A stretch of DNA of 64,000 nt from Pisolithus tinctorius (Eukaryota > Basidiomycota > Agaricomycetes > Boletales > Pisolithaceae): NCBI GenBank assembly GCA_024663395.1, contig JANFAH010000026.1, forward strand, positions 62,001-126,000. Reading direction: 5' to 3'. A model generated the notes under the pieces. That model had not been told where the DNA came from and did not search any database. It was given only the letters and a program-made list of their open reading frames with translations. A program made the translations under genes and the position numbers. This document shows positions 23,721 through 37,550 of this stretch, piece by piece. Every line of letters begins with the position of its first letter. Position 1 is the first letter of the stretch.

Positions 23721-23885
23721 ATTTCCTGTAGCTTCCTTCCGGAAACCAAGGGGCGCAGCTTGGAAGAAATGGACATTATCTTTGGTGCCGTCAGCCTTGA
23801 AGAACGCGAAGCGTTCATTGAAAGGCAACAACGAGAACTAGGTCATGGTACCCACAATTCCGGGTCCGCCGATCAGAAGGTGTAA
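17202..23885 (+). CDS. MFS sugar transporter, frameshifted and split by a LINE
   Basis: A 12-helix sugar porter of the major facilitator superfamily, expected in the plasma membrane. The probable start is 17202 (MMVGDNFKN). Diagnostic blocks are WGIFLFGYDAGIAGG, AWLGRRW, the EXSPRWL sector, the QQWSGQNSVGYYAPQIF segment, GPIPWVYVSDIFPTR and the C-terminal PETKGRSLEEMD. The final exon (23732-23885) is separated from the rest by a LINE inside the last intron; donor GTGAAG is at 19037 and acceptor TAG ends at 23731. Splicing there joins TFSL to FLPETKG in frame. Near 17847-17851 one base is missing relative to the family: the upstream frame reads to a TGA while SPKGVRGRMTGLFQLM continues in another frame. 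This is either pseudogenisation or a sequence error. There are at least nine introns. Confidence 0.85.
19072..19085. repeat. Left target-site duplication of the LINE
   Basis: AACTATTTCCTGTA directly precedes the element and is repeated exactly at 23717-23730. The two leading A residues of the right copy merge with the poly(A) tail, so the duplication is 12-14 bp. Confidence 0.9.
19157..23098 (+). CDS. LINE ORF2: endonuclease, reverse transcriptase, RNase H
   Basis: This is a 1,313-residue intact polyprotein that nicks target DNA and copies the element RNA. The N-terminal apurinic-like endonuclease has LQEPP (catalytic Glu), GDFNRHHPLWDE and the terminal TDHVPI. The reverse transcriptase has KAPGPDG, YRPIALLN, FLDIEGAFPN, GIGQGDPLS and the FVDD box. 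An RNase H domain follows, with FTDGSC, EAEAAAM, LVDNQAV and GNERADREAK. A zinc knuckle (CLQCGEDRPENVHHYIFQC) closes the protein. EN-RT-RNase H order fits the Tad or I superclade. The start overlaps the stop of the upstream frame as TAATG, which suggests stop-restart translation as known in other LINEs. All catalytic positions examined are present. Confidence 0.95.
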   Translation: MRPENPSRDNTLPKLRIWQQNLNTSHIALHSLINSKIAEDWDILALQEPPIDQLGNTRANTRWRVVYPTTKLAQGAKPRAVTFINSRISTNSWEQVPFPSADVVVTRVRTAKGTYTLFNIYNDCKHDRTIGELNVFLAANIRNIRPTERDQMIWLGDFNRHHPLWDEERNHHLFTPTALASAQKLLELVADYGLVQVLPKGTPTLQSSSTGNWTRPDNVFCTEAALEDVVECDASPENRGPNTDHVPILTSLETALTPSTSPPSFNYREVDWKKFNSTLQTELRAIGPPTTIANEQDFQNKARGVEMALRRTLEKEVPKTKPHPHNKRWWTKELTTLRNELKTLSKASFTFRAIRDHPCHSLRKSKAKIYEKAIQDAKKTHWRDWLEEANNEDLWIANGYISRPYGDGSKTRIPTLKGTNDEGEETVLSSNEDKSKAFARALFPPPPPRSSVPHAYDYPDPAARWSQITKDQLMRTIKGLSPYKAPGPDGVANIVFQRSPILSDYLLPLFNAVFTLKTYYDPWRESITVILRKPGKPDYTTPKAYRPIALLNTTAKLLSAVVADRTSYILEKHQLLPAAHFGGRPGRSTEDSLLLLETTIRHAWRQKQVVSALFLDIEGAFPNAVTDRLLHNMKKRRLPPEIVHYTERLLSNRKTKIRFDDYESDWFPIRNGIGQGDPLSMILYVIYSSDLADTAKGKKELTLAFVDDTAFIAIGKTFADTHATLVDMMEREGGGYDWSNKHNSRFETSKFALMDFTLSRTKNRPPLTLRDSTITPTANHKFLGVILDQELRWKTHAAQAIAKGMKQALLLRRLSATSWGIPLKLMRQLYQSVVVPKVMYAASVWLQPTYTGDHSSKTRGSKGVAKRILTIQRTAALAATGALKTTPTDALLAHADILPAPLLIQHTLYRATLRLSSLPETHPLHSHVNRIARTNVKRHRAALHRLIHDLNVSPKEIETINPCPIPPSALPSHTTVIATSKKEAIEDLRKVTDRTLVFTDGSCTGGQVGAAAVMYVDHQHVATLRYHLGHESKHTVFEAEAAAMLLAAQLLRTRNETTYPVTILVDNQAVIRSSERPSAKPGHHLLLHFRSSIRKTLNRQELTRKDVTIRWIAGHMEVEGNERADREAKTAATRPDSSSPLKDLPPPLRNQLPQSVSALKQLHTARLKTLWTREWKSSPRYHRITAIDPQLPSSSFTKLAALLPKKQTGTYIQLRTGHIPLNSYLHRFKRSDSPNCLQCGEDRPENVHHYIFQCPRYDRERHILRNALGRDANSMAFLLSNKVAQTHLFKYISATKRLQHTHGETPRQNANAR
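23143..23163 (+). repeat. Internal A21 tract in the LINE 3' region
   Basis: Twenty-one consecutive A residues lie 45 nt after the ORF2 stop, followed by 524 bp of unique sequence before the terminal poly(A). Confidence 0.9.
23717..23730. repeat. Right target-site duplication of the LINE
   Basis: AACTATTTCCTGTA, identical to 19072-19085. With the following G it restores the CCTGTAG splice acceptor of the host intron. Confidence 0.9.
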
Positions 23886-24384
23886 CAAGCGGCGGGAATG
23901 CTATCCACTTAACGATTCTCTACGACACTTAATCATACAGTCTGAGCCTGTTTCTTGGTCCTGTTGAAGGTATTCGAATGTGTTCGAGCTTCTAGCACAG
24001 AGACCGTGAATTTGAGATGCAGCGTAGATGAGGCACGTGCAACTCAAGCTTTACGACCTGAGAATGATGATGCCCCGAATTTGAATCTGGACCATTGGCC
24101 GGGGTAGTACACCGAACCAGGTGCAGTCTTATATCTACAAGACCGGAAGGTGGCAGGCTATGTAGCTCGTTCCGAACCACCTTTCCTCGGCTTTCTAAGG
24201 CACATTTTCGGTGCGCTCGAGCACTTCAGCTCCCGTGCTCTTCGTACTTGTTAACTCTTCCTTCATCTTTCTGGGCTCACCGCGCAAACGATGTCGCTTT
24301 ACCTCCACGATTTTCCATATATAAACTCATCCTGCAGTCTTTCAGTAAAACCTTAACTTGTCCAGATTGTGGACGTACAATGAA
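23886..24384. other. Convergent intergenic region
   Basis: Lies between the ends of the MFS gene (+) and the TatD gene (-). It should contain both 3' UTRs; no other gene is supported. Confidence 0.5.
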
Positions 24385-25720
24385 TTAACTAATCGTTATG
24401 CCATACACTTTGCAAGCGTTCTCGTTGGCGCGCCGCATAATCCTAGTTGTGTCCCATCCGTCCACCCCACTAGCAGCGGCAAAATCCGCCACCCATGGGA
24501 TCATAGCAGTATGACAAAGCGGGAGTCGTCCCTTGACATCTGACAGCGAGTCGTAGATGTTAGCAGGGACCATGTACGGCGCATCTGTCTCTAGAAGGAA
24601 TCGCGGTCCCTCCGGCCGCGAGACCATATGTCGCACAGTGGCGGAGGTATTGAGATTAGTGGAATACGAGATGACGCCGGTGACACCAATATGCAGGTTG
24701 GGGAAGTGGTCTAGTAATCGTTGCGCTAACTCTGGGGAATCGGTAAAACAATGGATATGGATCTTTTGATACCCAAACATCAGCTATCGGCAAATTTCAA
24801 AGTCGATGGACGGCTAGCGACGCACAGGATGATCGACAGGTACCTCTGCCTTCAGTATGCGTTCTGTGTCTTCTTCGGCCTCTCTCGTGTGTATTGTAAG
24901 AGGCTTTTTTAGTGCAACCGCTTTTCGTAGTTGTCTGGTGAATATCTCCTGTTGAAGTTGACGTGGCGAGTGGTCGTAATGGTAGTCGAGTCCTATTTCT
25001 CCCCAACCAACGCACCGAGGATGTCCCATGGCTTCTATACTAACGAAGACGAACTTGAGCACCTTTCAGACAATCATGATATAATATTTCCTTCACTCAC
25101 AGAGTCTTTTCCACCTCGTCATTGTAATGCTTTGCTTCGTGACTGCAAAAAGTCAATCAGACCCTGCTGTACACAAACCGGTGAAAGGCAGCGCACGGAT
25201 GTACCCCTGACAGATGGAACAAGACGTCAGCCAGGGATCCCGACCCGCATCCAGCTATACGACAGAGGAACTCACCCATCACAAACCAGTAGTCCACACC
25301 TCCCCACTTTGCCGCACGGTCCTGAGGCGATATCGCTGAATCTGCCAGTTCCTTCCAGATGCGTGGCATAGGCGGCTCGCACCACACATCCACGATCGCC
25401 TTGACGTTCCGGCCGACATACAGGCCGCGAACGAACTCGTAGATATCGTTGAACTTTGCCGTACTATACTTGCTCCTGTACCATGAATATGTTGCCAAAA
25501 GATGGGTATGCGTGTCTACGACGGGTGTGGTCGCTGTAGTGCTGTGAAGCGGTAGAAGAAGGTGCTTCTCGTCTGGAAGACTGCTCTTTTTCTTGTTGTT
25601 CTTGCCCATTTCACACTGTGATGATGTGGTACTGACTGCACGGCTCCCTCCAAATGTCCTGAAGGTGTTGGCCTGTAAGGCAAGTCGGGTGTGTGTTCGG
25701 ATGGTTAGCGTCGGAAGCAT
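24385..25720 (-). CDS. TatD-family metal-dependent DNase
   Basis: TatD enzymes are TIM-barrel hydrolases with two metal ions and 3'-5' exonuclease or DNase activity, implicated in repair and apoptotic DNA breakdown. The protein has the metal motif DTHTHLLATY early, then VHP and HEAKHYNDEVEKTL, GWGEIGLDYH (catalytic Glu), TIHTREAEEDT, KIHIHCFTDS and LLETDAPYM (Asp ligand). The N-terminus (start 25720) is Ser/Thr/Arg-rich for about 30 residues before a Lys-rich patch (GKNNKKKSS), so mitochondrial targeting is possible; an alternative start is the Met just before that patch. Several introns are needed. Insertions near the N-terminus make it longer than bacterial TatD, as usual for fungal homologues. 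Confidence 0.9.
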
Positions 25721-25968
25721 ATGAGGCCGACGAGAGTGCTACATTCTTACAAGCACAAACAGACTCGATAAAAACCTAGTCCCAATGAGCGTGTGCATAT
25801 GATGACTTCAGCTAATGTGTGTGTAGAAATGCATAAGGTACCAAACATGCAGGTGCTGTAGGGGAATATTGTATTGGTGCTACAATGACTTACAGTATCA
25901 CAATGCTAGCGTGCAGCGCGCGTCCATCATTATGACAATACTTCTAAAGTGAACGTACACCCGTACAC

Positions 25969-27321
25969 TTATCCGTCTTCAACAAAGGTCGGTGGGGAGG
26001 GAATGGAAAAACCCCCACGTCGCTCGGACAACAAAGAAGGGCCACTCGAAGGGGGTAGCGTACTGCTGGGGAGTCCCAGATCAGCACATGTGAGAAAAGG
26101 TGGTATGTCGGAGGCCTGGAAAGGATAGCAGTCGGAGGGTTCTAGGGAAAACTGGAAGGGGTCGACGAAGGTGGGTTCCAGACTGAGAAATTCCATGTCG
26201 CTCAGGGCGTCGAGTTGCTTCGAAAAAGCTGCGTAAGTCTGTTCACGGTAACAAAAACCCGTTAGGATATATCTTCGGATAGAAAAGTGAACGCATACCG
26301 GGTCACTGTCCATCGGTACAGATGCAGCAGGAAATTCAGAGTCAACAGGGTTATGCTGGATGAGCTGCTCGTTCCCAGCAAGTCCCCATGGGTAAGGCTG
26401 CGGAACACCCAACCAAGAATCGTTCTTCTGTAGGAGGGGAAGATGATCATTGGACGTCGGTTCAATGGTATTAAGGGTGGGCGTGGACTGATACATGACA
26501 GTTTGACTGGGACGACGGCGGAGATCGTCTTGCGAAACTAACGGCGGTAGCCACGATTCTAAGGCTCGTAGATCTGGGACGGGTGTAGCTCCAATTGGTG
26601 GGCACGAAGACGGACGTCTTTCAGGGGGATGAGGATGTCGACGAGTGTCAACGGGGTGCGAATTTATTTGCTCGTCGGTGCGAGTAAGCCGTGGTTGAGG
26701 TTGAGAATTAGCGGGAAGCGTTGGACCCAAGGCAGAAGATTCCACTGCTTTAGGAAGGTGGGGATTATATCCTCTAATCTTTGTCTTTCTTAGCTTAAAG
26801 TTGAGGGGGTTCGGCGTATATTTGTAATTGGGATACAAGAGTGCGTGACGTTCTCTTTCGTTCTGAGCCATCCTTAGCCATGGCTGCTTTTCTGACAGTG
26901 TCATTTGGCTCCAGCGCTGCCCGGCCACGCGAGAGACGTTGTTATCTTCGTTTTCTGTCGGGTTCAATTTTCTTTGGTGAACAAAGTCGCAGCGGAAGAG
27001 AATAAAGGCGTTCCGTGGGCGAGGGACGCGGAGAGACTGTCCATATCTCGAGAACTTTGACAGTGTTACTGCGTTCGGGGAGCAACCACATCCGGGCTCG
27101 GGAAGTGGTAGTCGGGGGCCATTCTGGTCTGGGCGAGAGAGCAAAAGGTGACCCCACGACGAACGGAGGTCAGATATCAGACCACGCCCAGCGCTGGACT
27201 GATCGTTCTTGCGGCGCGAAATATAGACGTCGCAGACGTCGCTGAGACTGTTCCTCTGGGTCATGGAGAGAGACCTACAAAATGGAGTGGGTGGTCGCCG
27301 TAAAGACGCGAGGGCGTCCAC
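25969..27321 (-). CDS. HMG-box transcription factor
   Basis: A sequence-specific HMG box of the MATA/SOX type lies at about residues 97-165. It starts PRPRNAFILFRCDFV and runs through SRVAGQRWSQM, EKQPWL and YPNYKY. Fungal proteins of this class include mating-type and sexual-development regulators such as S. pombe Ste11 and Coprinopsis Pcc1; the exact orthologue cannot be named. The C-terminal half is Pro/Ser-rich with an acidic, aromatic region typical of activation segments. A 60-nt in-frame intron (GTATGC to AACAG, about 26240-26299) is likely and would remove 20 residues. The start at 27321 is the first in-frame Met; a Met 19 codons later is an alternative. Confidence 0.82.
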   Translation of the reverse strand: MDALASLRRPPTPFCRSLSMTQRNSLSDVCDVYISRRKNDQSSAGRGLISDLRSSWGHLLLSRPDQNGPRLPLPEPGCGCSPNAVTLSKFSRYGQSLRVPRPRNAFILFRCDFVHQRKLNPTENEDNNVSRVAGQRWSQMTLSEKQPWLRMAQNERERHALLYPNYKYTPNPLNFKLRKTKIRGYNPHLPKAVESSALGPTLPANSQPQPRLTRTDEQINSHPVDTRRHPHPPERRPSSCPPIGATPVPDLRALESWLPPLVSQDDLRRRPSQTVMYQSTPTLNTIEPTSNDHLPLLQKNDSWLGVPQPYPWGLAGNEQLIQHNPVDSEFPAASVPMDSDPVCVHFSIRRYILTGFCYREQTYAAFSKQLDALSDMEFLSLEPTFVDPFQFSLEPSDCYPFQASDIPPFLTCADLGLPSSTLPPSSGPSLLSERRGGFSIPSPPTFVEDG

Positions 27322-30940
<3,619 letters not shown>

Positions 30941-31328
30941 TCAAACCAGAGGAATTCCCATGAGGTTTGGGACAACTTGGAATAGAAATGACCTCGGACT
31001 AACTAACTGTGTCTACCTGTCGAATAAATATGTGTGTTATTAGCAGTTACCCGCGGAGGCTTCTCGATCTGGATTGAAGGCCAAGGAGAGAACAGAATTG
31101 CACCAAGAACCTCTAGGAAACACGACCTCGCAGTATGCGCGCGTGCGGAATGGTAGCCTGCTAGACAATTCAATGAAGCAAGAATGAGCGCTGAGCAATG
31201 TTTGGTGGCGGTTGTTGGCTTGAATAGAAGCTGCAACCTGAAACCCGAAGAAGACGATGTAATTTACATTATGTGTACTGCTGGAATCATACGCATTGTT
31301 ACCCCTGCCCCACATCGCACGCAAGTGT
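30941..31328. other. Convergent intergenic region
   Basis: Holds the 3' UTRs of the SPE3-LYS9 gene (+) and the farnesyltransferase gene (-). No other gene is supported. Confidence 0.5.
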
Positions 31329-33138
31329 CTACTTTCTCCTCGAGATCACTTGTTTGTAGAAATGTGACATGAAGGCTTCTGTGTGCGTCATCGTGAGGGT
31401 GAAGATAGGATGAGTTGCATTCTGGGGAAACTTAGTCATGAACCGTGCCAACTCTCAGGCCAAACTATACGCACCACCCTGTTCGCCAAGCCGCCCAACA
31501 CGTGCGATCCACCCTCCTCTTCGGCCCAGGAAAGAACCTCCAAGAAGGATGCCTTACGGAACTCTTCATTTGTATAACCTTGCAGGCGACTCAGTAGTGG
31601 GTATTGTACGGCCACAGGTCAACGAACCTGACGGAGATTGCCACTGTGCAGCAATGTGGGCTCGCCTCGCTGGCGAAGGATATACGTTATGCTGAGCTGT
31701 CGAAAGACCGACGAGACAGTACAAGGTGTGGTAAGAGTCCGCGGCCCTGAAATGGTATCAGTTGGCTAAGAGTTGCGATCTCGATATCGGACAGACATAC
31801 TTGGGAGGTTTGTCCCTCAAGCCTCCAGATGGGTGTTGAGCGGCACATAAAATGTATCTCTGTAGCCAAAGTTTGCTCCATACCGACTCTGCATCAGGTG
31901 TAGGATCTTAGTAATGGAATGCCTGGGCTGATATCAATCTTACCATCAACGTCGTCCCAATCTCCCTCGTCATGTGTTTCAGTAGACGGCTCAACATCCC
32001 TACCATAACCGCCACCTATTCCTTGGGACGCAAGGAGGGCAAAGCAACCACCGACCCACCACGAGTAACAACCATCTACCAGCTTGTTCGTGCGGCCGCG
32101 GAATCCACCAAGTTCAATTTCATTTCCTTGCAAGTGCACGAGCCACCGCATCAATTTGCGGTAATTGATGGTTGGCTGTGGTTCCGTTCGTCCGTGCAAT
32201 TTCAGGTATGGCTGGAGCATTAGCCACGAGGCGAGTGCGCAGAACGTGTATCCGCCGTGCGCCTCACCTAGAGGCGGACGAATAGCATCGAGCACTATCG
32301 TTGATTCATCTGCCTCGGCGCTGAAGTATGGTTGTGATGCACAGGAGAATCCACCTTCATAGGTTTGACAAGATGCGATGAAAGCTGGTGTACCATCCAG
32401 AAGTTCAGGTGTTAGTATATCCAGGAGATGAGCTACCACGAGTAGACAGTATATCCCTCTATAATGCCATGCATCAGGTAGTGGTAAGATACTCTAGTAG
32501 CGTACGTACCGGACATCAACTTCAGCATCATGAGAGACAAGGAAAGATCCGTCCGGCTGCTTCAGGGACATAAAGAACTCGTACGTCTTCTCCCTAAGTA
32601 GATTATTCGCCCAGTCTAAGGCATAAGCAATGTCGAGGGCTCACCTATTGATCTGATCCCAACCGCCTCCTGGCCCTGGTCTCCCAACGATGGCGAGTGC
32701 ACACACCGACGCGTAGGTCGGTAGTAGATGTGCTTGCTGGCCAGGACCACCACCAAACCCACCATCAGGGTGCTGCCATGTCATGATAGTATCGATGGCC
32801 CTACAAACAGACGACCCTTAGGACGCATACGAGCCCGTCGACAAGATGAGCCCGCACTTCTGCTTGTTGTCAGGATCCAAAGCAACACCTAACACGCTGA
32901 AGCTTTGTAAAGTCCAGAAGAGGAGCCAAGGCTGGCTGGCGTCTTGACTGGTGTAACGCGATGGGAATCCCTGCACAAGGCTCTTGACGAGAAACTGAAG
33001 GTGCTGGTTTCTCTGCAGCGGGGGCGGAGACTCGGGGTTCGTTGGTAGATGCTTGTGAAGGATTGATTCTGTCTCTGACTGCAAATCGGAGGTATCAGTA
33101 ACGTAGTGGTCATCTGGAGATCGTCGTGGGTAGGCCAT
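31329..33138 (-). CDS. RAM1: Protein farnesyltransferase subunit beta
   Basis: This is the catalytic beta subunit that, with an alpha partner, transfers farnesyl to CaaX-box proteins such as Ras and mating pheromones. The start at 33138 begins MAYPRRSPDDHYVTDTS. Core blocks are QPWLLFWTLQS, GPGGGWDQI, CQTYEGGFSC, EAHGGYTFCALASW, LGGFRGRTNKLVDGCYSWWVGG and HPSGGLRDKPPK with ADSYHTLYCLVGLSTAQHN. The zinc ligands (D and C of DGCYS, later H of YHT) are present. After two further short introns the C-terminus reads YTNEEFRKASFLEVLSW, then NATHPIFTLTMTHTEAF, and stops at 31329-31331. Because basidiomycete pheromones are farnesylated, this enzyme also serves mating. At least seven introns. Confidence 0.93.
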
Positions 33139-34212
33139 CTGAATGGATACTGCTGGCCTTGTAGATGGGCGATACGTGACTGTGAAGACGTTACAATGGA
33201 TGTGAAACCAAACTCTTTATTGTCTCGGACACTGACGGCAACTTTGACTACATATATACTACAGCATGTAGCAAGAGAGGCAACAACAATACTGTGGTGA
33301 TATCACACATTTCGCGTTTCATCTCTAGGACCCCGCTGCGATTGACGGGCTTTACATAGAGCCTAGGTTACTTATCAATGGAGATCAGTATCAGTGCCAC
33401 AATCGTCCACAAGAAATGACCCCTGTCATTGACCTCGAGCTTGAACATCTCAAGAAGTGGAAGATGGAAAATATTGTTCTCAGGTTTTGAACTTGTGCAT
33501 CACCAGAGTGGTTGGAGAGGAGTATTCAGGTGAGGATGAGATTTCCGAGGCCATAACATCGGCAAGGTGAACAAGAACTCGAGAGTATTGAGGGCTGTGA
33601 AGGTCAGAACGTCATTTTTGCAGCATATCCCATCATATCGATATACAGATGTTCTGGAGGGAAACATCTTGGGTGGGGAAAATTCTACGCACAACTGAAG
33701 CTTCCAGCCATGAAGATATGGACTGTCTCGGGAGAAAGAAACTTGACAGGAGTTCTTATATAATGACTATCGGAAAGAATTCGCCAGCGGTGTGCATAGG
33801 AAGAGGAAAGGTCTAAAAGTGACCCGGCACAGTCACTAAGAGTATACGACAACTCGAGAGGGGTTTGCAATTCCTTGTTAAGCGGGCATCCGGCCGGCAT
33901 GGACAGTCTTTCGTTCCACTACAAGGTCCTGCGGCACGAAGCTCAAAGACTTGCCTAAGGAGTTGAATTCTTTGCCTTGGTCTGACAAACCAGTGCACCT
34001 CGGGCTTGATCTGAGTGTTCAATAGTGCCAGTGAGACACGTTAGCTCGACATCGAATCACGGTAGTGGATGTGTTACTGCAAAGAGGTTAACAATCACGA
34101 GTGCCGACACTGCAAACGAAATAGACAACATCCACCAGCTGGCTATGCAAATACAAACACGTGCGTTTGGATTCTGGTGAGTGGTACTAATACAAGGGGG
34201 AAGTTGCAGCTC
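33139..34212. other. Gene-poor region between RAM1 and the F-box gene
   Basis: About 1.1 kb without a recognisable gene. Short minus-strand open frames at 33685-34022 resemble neither neighbour convincingly. It should include the RAM1 promoter and the F-box gene 3' UTR. Confidence 0.4.
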
Positions 34213-35979
34213 TCAGCTAACTATGCATGAGTCCCGTGGCACCCTACCTGCCGTATCCCTAACAAGACGAGTTCGAATCCGAAGATCCTCCACCTCCTCC
34301 TTCAAGGCTCTCGTTCTCTCCCACTCCTCTCTTCTAACTTGAATCAAGGCAGGTAGCAGCGTACTTATTTCTTCCCATGGATCCACCCCTTGGGACAACT
34401 CCAATAAAATGTTTAGATCGAGAGAACGGTGTTCCATGGTACCTCTGCCCGTCCACGTTATACCGAACTGTAACCTGCACCACGGCGGAAAGAAGAGACT
34501 CAAAAACGCAGCAACGGCTTTCGGGCTCTCGACCTTGGATGTTCCGACGTTCAGAACTTGAAGAGCGTGGAAAGGCTTGAATGAGGCACGCGCCAGGGGT
34601 ACTTCAAACCCTGTTGCACGCATGAAGAGACCGAGATAACGTAGCTTTGGGCAGTGATTTGCAAAGGGAAGGAGGGCTTCGAGATCAAGAGTGGATTTAC
34701 TAGTGAGAAGCGGCTCTGGATTGAGTTCCAAGGCTTCGAGCGACGGCAACCGACTTGCAAGCTCCTCGATTTCGTTTTGCGTTATTCTGAGTGGGTACTT
34801 ATGAATCACCTCGAACCACGTTAAATTAGGAATGGAGAACAGAGGCTGCAGAGTGCAAAAGGAAAGCTGTTCGTCCTCGATACACGTGGTTTGATTGATA
34901 TCTTTGTCGAGTAGGATGACATGCAAACGGGAAAGATGCTTGCATTCTTGCGAGAGGGTTAGGAGAAACGATCGTACTTCGGCAGGACTGTGTTTCGCAT
35001 ACGAGTTAACGTAGAGCGTGGTGATGTTGATGGGAGCGAAAGAGCTTTGGAAAAACCCCTCCAAATCATCAATCTTAGCAGTCAGGTTGAGATCGTAGAG
35101 GGCGGGGAAGGCACCAGCTGTGAGGACCGGAACAAAGCGTTCTACGTTCTTAGGATTACCAGGACCCATTGCTAGATCGTGCTGGAACTCGATAACGCCG
35201 AGGTTCGGCATGCGTGAAAGTTCCTGGATTACTTCAGAGGTGAAACGAAATTCCGGAAGTACTATCTTCCTAAGGTGATGTAAGTTTCGGACGACGACTT
35301 GTATCTGGCCTAACATCTGCATGTTGGGGTCCTTGACGTGCAGTTTCAGCGTATGGAGATTAGGTGCTCGAGCGCAGATATCGGTGAGAAGAGGGCCAGG
35401 TTCCCCGAGATGCGACCAAAGGGACACAGTGAGATACTTGAGCCGGCCATGCAGGAACAAGAGGCAGCGTTGTAAGTCGCTGAGAGCGCGACACGTCCAC
35501 ACCAATTCACGCAAGTTGGGAAGTATTTCGAAAGACGTTCTTGTCCTGGCAACGTCGTCAAGCACAACTTCCACCTCGCCTTCTATGGAACTGGAATCGA
35601 AACGCAGACATCGAACGCGACGCGCATATTTGTGGAACCTGTTCCAATCCGATACCCCTGGGATATCCTCGAATTGCTGTGTGATGGGCTAATTTCAGCG
35701 AACGAGGTACTCCTAAGGGATGCCACAACTCACGTAGGCGCCAGCCACGCTCATGAAAACGGGATTGAGTATAGAGAGCAACTGAATCAGATCGTCCACC
35801 TCCCTCCAGACGGCATCCAGGGCAATGTCTGACCAAAACTTGCAGACACAAGCACTTGACACGTTCGACTTCTTGTCTAGAAAACTGAATATGAGGTGAA
35901 GCAGCTCAGGAATATGAAAGATCCGGCTGGCAACTGGCAGTGGCTCTCCAGTAGATACGAGGGCGTCGGTCGTAGTCAT
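34213..35979 (-). CDS. F-box protein with leucine-rich region
   Basis: A substrate adaptor candidate for an SCF ubiquitin ligase. The F-box is at about residues 20-65 (IFHIPELLHLIFSFLDKK, SSACVCKFWSDIALDAVW). A short intron (about 35695-35738) follows, then NRFHKYARRVRCLRFD. The long C-terminal exon contains degenerate leucine-rich repeats (LPNLRELVWTC, APNLHTLKLHV, LHHLRKIVLPEF, MPNLGVIEFQ, LPSLEALELNP, CPKLRYLGLFM). The final residues form a charged helix with EEWERTRALKEEVEDL. Architecture and length (about 575 residues) fit the large, fast-evolving F-box families of Agaricomycetes. The target protein cannot be predicted. Confidence 0.88.
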
Positions 35980-37550
35980 GACAGTGGGATCTCTGTCGGG
36001 CTGCGCGTATGACAGTCGCCAATAACTGCGTTGTTGTGGAAGTTATGGTGGGTGGCGTGTAAGCCACTGAGTTGGGGTTCCCACCAGCGGCCGACCACTG
36101 TAGAGCTCAATGGATTTGGCAGACGCGCCGTCGGTCGCTGTCTCACTCGCGTACTAATCGCATTACCCACTAGTGGGACTTTGCTTGCATATGCTAAGCT
36201 GTGTTCCTGCATCGCGTACGTGTAGCAGTGACTCATGTACAGCATTTTGGACGTGCAGAGGTAGATCCAATTTTTTGTCCATACTATTTAATACCACGTC
36301 CTATCCTTGGGAAGCATGGCGGGCTGCGTATTGCAGCCACACGCTTATTTATAGGGGCCAACAGTGAGTCAGATTGTGTTGGCGCCCCTGGGCCTGCCTT
36401 AGTTCTGTTCTTCATGCAGAAGAGTTGTTCACCTACTATTACCAGCATGACAAGGGCATGAAAATTGACGGTGGTTGCCAGGTCATCTGTAGCTGTTCGA
36501 ACTACTGCACTTCATGCCCTAGTGTCAACTGCGTCAGTGCACTCAAGCTAGGAGCCAGCGGGGATTATTCCCAGCTACTCATCGACAAGTGTTTAACTGT
36601 TTACGCGTTTCTTCCGCCTGCCTGGTGAGTTACTCACTTCACTGAAATACCGTGAGAGCGTGGGACTGAAGCTCGATACCCTTGACGCTGCATAACATAT
36701 GATAAGAACATGCGTTCGAAATCGTGTGTCCGTTACGAGGTGCGGCACGAGGCGAGCGTGAATTCAGCGTTTACAGACTTCGTTTGTCCTTTGGTAAAGG
36801 GGCGATACCCTGCTCTCTCCATTCCCAACCTCAATCCACGTAGGTATGTCTCCGGCATGGCCTTCCTATGAACAGGCGTTGGCAACGGTGATAACCGCGT
36901 GGGACATGTTCTGCACACGCGTTCTCGGTGGCCGTGTGAGTTTCTAATTTGTGGTGCAGAGGCTTACCTAAGAATTCATTTACTTTACAGGGGAGAGTAA
37001 AAATAGTTTGATGGACGTTGCAGGACGATTGATCCCACCTGTGATAATGCAGAATGATAGTACACCATGCGGGGTATGACAGCCTTGGTGAGTGGTAAAC
37101 TGCATGGCCACATGAATGGCAAATGCAGGTAGCTTGTCCTTGAGCTCCATGAACTCAAGAGTGGTGCTGAAATTTTTGAAGAGAGGTTAATGATTTATTT
37201 TCACTCGCCCATCGCAAACAGATCACTGCGTTTCAAGTTTCTCCGTTCTCAGCTTCCGCTACCGCCTAGGCCCTCTTAGACCCCAGCATTAGCAAGACCC
37301 TGTGAACGGCATCAAACTCTCTTGAGCCTCACGGCAGGTGTTCAGGTACCGACAATGATTTGTTTCAGTGTTTCCCAGCAATCAAGTGGTATGGATACGT
37401 GAGGATGCCGAGAATAGCTACGTGAAGCATGCGGTTACCTATAACGAGAGTGGCTGTTTCGGGGAAAAACACGTAGGCACAATCGCCCCAACGTTCCTAG
37501 ATAAAGGAGGCACCACGGAGGTTGCCTCGCCCACCCGTTCTTGTTCTACT
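35980..37550. other. Gene-poor divergent region
   Basis: Lies between the divergent F-box and amino-acid transporter genes. A Cys-rich open frame (36374-36628, +) has no recognised family and no clear continuation. The frame of the transporter stays open upstream to 37368, but that part looks like 5' UTR. Confidence 0.4.

Noticed and set aside
34270..34290. GTTCGAATCC string resembling a tRNA T-loop
   Set aside because: It lies within the F-box coding sequence and no acceptor stem or anticodon arm surrounds it.
36374..36628. Cys-rich plus-strand frame as a possible small secreted protein
   Set aside because: No signal peptide, no regular cysteine pattern and no recognised relatives.
37368..37550. 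Upstream extension of the amino-acid transporter frame
   Set aside because: The sequence is unlike the family N-terminus; the ATG at 37551 gives the expected hydrophilic start.
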